Below the pieces are notes generated by a model. The model did no database searches. It was not told the DNA's origin and saw only the letters and a program-made list of their open reading frames with translations. Positions 15,301-16,563 of a stretch of 16,563 nucleotides of DNA are shown piece after piece. The position numbers and the translations under genes were made by a program. Origin of the DNA: WJMT01 sp964611275 (lineage in GTDB: Bacteria > Acidobacteriota > Aminicenantia > Aminicenantales > Aminicenantaceae); contig CAZSZS010000101.1 in NCBI GenBank assembly GCA_964611275.1, positions 1-16,563 of the forward strand. The letters are read 5' to 3'. The stretch's first letter is position 1; each line of letters opens with the position of its first letter.

Positions 15301-16439
15301 TCTGAATCCAGGTAGGCCAGAGGAAAGGAAGCGCCTGCTGTATGGAGAGTCAGCCTTGATGAAAGAGAGGCGAGTTCTCTCAGGCTGCCTTTTTCAGGTG
15401 CGATTAAAGAAGTGTTTATGTCATCCGGGATCCTGTCCTGGTTTTTATCCGAGTAGATACCGCTGAGGGAGAGCATATCGATAAGGTCAAAATCGTTTTC
15501 CTGGACTTCTGTTTTCACAGGAGATTTATAGGAGGGAGTGAGTATCCTCTTGGGATAGCCCACCCTGGGCATCTTTAGCCTTCTAGAATCCTTTTGTGAT
15601 TTGATACGGAGGCTGAGTTCAGCGCATCCCGGATAGGAAAGCACCTCGGTCTCCAAACCCCTTTTATGGTTGAGGGCCAGATCCTGAAGGGCTTCATAGG
15701 CCTGATTCCTATCATTTGTGTTCTCAAATGCAAGTTCGACTGTGAGGCTTTTGATCTGGTCCTGATTGAATTCCAGTCTGTTGATGGTTTCATAAGAGGA
15801 CTCTTTGTCCGGAAATTCATAAAGGGCAGAGATGATGTTGACCTCCGGAATGGATAGGCGGCGGGATTTTAAATAGGTTTTAATGTCTTTTTCCACCTTT
15901 GGATAGGTGGCTCCCTGTTCTCTCCCCCAGATATCCCAGAGATAAGGCCATCTCAGGAAAAAGGCCCGGCTTGTTTTGAGCAGAGTTTCTTCGGATCCGG
16001 CTGTAACCATAATGATTTTACCGTGGTTTGACGGGGAAACACAGACCAGTCCTTGATGAGAGGGGAGATCATCCGGCAGTTCCTTGAGACCGGGAACTGT
16101 TTTTTTTATCCATGACAGGTCGCAGCTTATGATGACAGGGCAGGAGCTGGTTTTATTCTTAAAAACAGGAAAGGCGTCTTTTGAGAGAAGGTCCATGTCG
16201 ACCACCAGGCTTTCCAGATTTGCTCTGGCCGCGATGTCAGATGCGGAAATGACCTCATATGGCGAGGCGTTCTCAGGAATGATGAGGTACAGCCCGATGC
16301 CGTCAGGAAAACCGTCCCCGTCTTTATCCAGAAGCCCCTTTCCCGGGGCGAACACATCGGAAAGACTGCTGATGTCACTCCCGAAGCCAAAGGAAAAAAA
16401 GACTGCCAGACAGATGACCCCTAGTATCTTTTTTCTCAT
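12303..16439 (-). CDS. Giant exported M14 zinc carboxypeptidase with duplicated N-terminal module
   Basis: This is probably a secreted or periplasmic metallopeptidase of 1378 aa. The ATG at 16439 is chosen because it begins a Sec signal peptide (MRKKILGVICLAVFFSFGFGS) and has GGAGG at a good distance; an upstream in-frame ATG (16505) would bury the signal. Residues ~25-190 and ~318-480 are two copies of one module. Each starts with an Asp-rich calcium-loop-like motif (DKDGDGFPD, 38-46; DKNQDRIPD, 331-339), followed by similar alpha/beta sequence ending in WPYLWD or YPYFD. Residues ~480-1020 are unrecognised. The C-terminal ~1021-1300 is an M14 domain: HANE (H1091, E1094), ENPDG, third ligand in DIHLNLHG (H1190 or H1194), and a candidate catalytic Glu at E1284 (LEIQGG). 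The active site looks complete, so it is probably enzymatic; the substrate is unknown (peptide tail or peptidoglycan peptide). It lies 95 nt upstream of the activator gene. Confidence 0.85.
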   Translation of the reverse strand: MRKKILGVICLAVFFSFGFGSDISSLSDVFAPGKGLLDKDGDGFPDGIGLYLIIPENASPYEVISASDIAARANLESLVVDMDLLSKDAFPVFKNKTSSCPVIISCDLSWIKKTVPGLKELPDDLPSHQGLVCVSPSNHGKIIMVTAGSEETLLKTSRAFFLRWPYLWDIWGREQGATYPKVEKDIKTYLKSRRLSIPEVNIISALYEFPDKESSYETINRLEFNQDQIKSLTVELAFENTNDRNQAYEALQDLALNHKRGLETEVLSYPGCAELSLRIKSQKDSRRLKMPRVGYPKRILTPSYKSPVKTEVQENDFDLIDMLSLSGIYSDKNQDRIPDDINTSLIAPEKGSLRELASLSSRLTLHTAGASFPLAYLDSEIEKPEDLPNPIIIGKNNSLYKELVKTGKLSAPELQPGTAAVHIVPRAFNKSNAVVLFGSDDNSLTGLVDYLSRVYPYFDAYKPGRPELQDIPSALEEFFDGKRGSTEGSFLFKLKDIIKKLNHKKIKTFSVDFCLPEKNKEYEDYVHKYLENSLDAEELTIESSSFDDSQTVFQKEKIFDWEVDDVFRQLEKFINSGQWSRSPLHISIGVSESPETREKIKKTVKELLERNKIKDFRIDVLSSYKQGFFWLKEKMIPSLQSENTDHVVIQFSRFTDDFKKLKRFYADPYRWLQELYPIDDLISEETGIPIDNIIFEIKDEKEPTYVITAYDDKEKKIFTDHFSPRVKKSSYLNVLPEWGTVTRTTGWLQIREKEKVVLDVPIESDLERFWDFYQAEVLTSVYDYILKKTDNKPSFKKQPYFKRLLIEMWLSEPDYRLGLDQEIISSLEAIHDEIYFDTLDFLRGITDIRTEETDLPEDSSRYSAPGNVLPLIHPSTEGKKPKVSILFEDRQAQSPFMTVSWSDDAGNTSKERIEFDPVEVKKLSTSALLYDSEKNRIHDLTIDAEIEKEEPYLELIEIIDSLRELTDQGITPLSFHYPDLNQFTLKIKHKDIFKDETFPVSYDGSEDQKAKKKEAADHDIVPTEEIISPQMCLDIVDRLSGFESIRTYIGGRSYEGKKVPVIEIHSPTDPYTSLQRLITFKPTLYCNGRQHANEVCSTNYILKFAELAAKNDEYRSFLKKINFVFHPMENPDGAELAYKLQKLTPFHSLHAGRYSTLGIDIGHQVNADHPILPEAKVRKNLYDRWLPDIHLNLHGYPSHEWVQPFSDYTPFLFRDYWIPRGWFVYYRTVSLPIYEKWTKAGESLKKYIIEGLHSPENIRLSNKSLYDRYYRWAARWHPHMNNLEIQGGVNIYSKRQSSTESKLTEKRKITFAEETPELMDETAQGEWLDFLVEQGLSYIKAHARYLSESTFQISRIEEEIKDKICIQFIRSRPGEPEK

Positions 16440-16491
16440 TTTTTGTCCTCCGTAAGATAAGTTTAATGTTTCAGGCAAAAATTTTAAAGAT

Positions 16492-16519
16492 ATATTAACC
16501 TGCACGATTCATATTTCAA
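16492..16519 (-). promoter_or_regulatory. Possible sigma-70 promoter for the M14 peptidase gene
   Basis: On the - strand, TTGAAA (16514-16519, 4/6) and TAATAT (16492-16497, 4/6) have a 16-nt spacer. The predicted start lies about 45 nt before the ATG at 16439. The surrounding sequence is very AT-rich, so similar matches are expected by chance. Confidence 0.3.
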
Positions 16520-16563
16520 TTAAAAGGGGAGTAATCCGTTAAAATTAAAATATATATGTTGGA

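Noticed and set aside
16440..16505. Upstream start giving a 1400-aa M14 protein
   Set aside because: The extra 22 residues would precede the signal peptide and include the GGAGG ribosome site of the better start at 16439.

Overview
The window comes from the chromosome of a diderm (LPS-type) bacterium. It reads as a near-complete envelope-biogenesis gene string on the + strand (about 1-8763), followed by an accessory region on the - strand (8768-16439). Base composition is moderate (by eye mid-40s % GC). The order lysS-lolC-lolD-bamA-skp-fabZ-lpxA-lpxI-Gfo/Idh, the use of LpxI rather than LpxH, and a giant secreted M14 carboxypeptidase suggest Acidobacteriota/Aminicenantes-like or deltaproteobacterial-grade lineages. 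That placement is an inference; no rRNA or other phylogenetic marker except the lysS fragment is present.

Plus-strand block. It opens with the 3' part of lysS (lysyl-tRNA synthetase). lolC and lolD follow, forming an inner-membrane ABC machine that extracts lipoproteins from the membrane. After a 131-nt gap come bamA (outer-membrane protein assembly), skp (periplasmic chaperone), fabZ (hydroxyacyl-ACP dehydratase), lpxA and lpxI (lipid A steps 1 and 4), and a Gfo/Idh/MocA oxidoreductase. Most junctions overlap (lolC/lolD 8 nt, skp/fabZ 23 nt, fabZ/lpxA 14 nt, lpxA/lpxI 4 nt), so this is a tightly packed operon making the outer membrane and delivering its proteins and lipoproteins. lpxD, often found between skp and fabZ, and lpxB, often found after the oxidoreductase, are absent.

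Minus-strand block. A 251-aa exported LolA-like protein gene converges on the oxidoreductase gene with only 4 nt between the stop codons; it has its own sigma-70-like promoter. Next is the most interesting part, 9704-12207. It holds a sigma-54 activator (receiver-AAA+-Fis HTH) with a degenerate receiver. Just downstream of it lies a 248-nt intergenic region with two matching 21-bp palindromes (centres 80 bp apart) and a textbook -24/-12 sigma-54 promoter. That promoter faces a two-gene operon: a small DUF5658-like membrane protein and a stand-alone Fis-type HTH protein that matches the activator's own DNA-binding domain at 23 of 43 positions. The layout suggests a self-contained sigma-54 circuit, possibly with feedback by the free HTH protein.

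The far end (12303-16439) is one 1378-aa exported protein with two copies of an N-terminal module, each opening with an Asp-rich calcium-loop-like motif, a long middle region I do not recognise, and a C-terminal zinc carboxypeptidase (M14) domain with its metal ligands intact. No tRNA, rRNA, CRISPR array or insertion sequence was seen.
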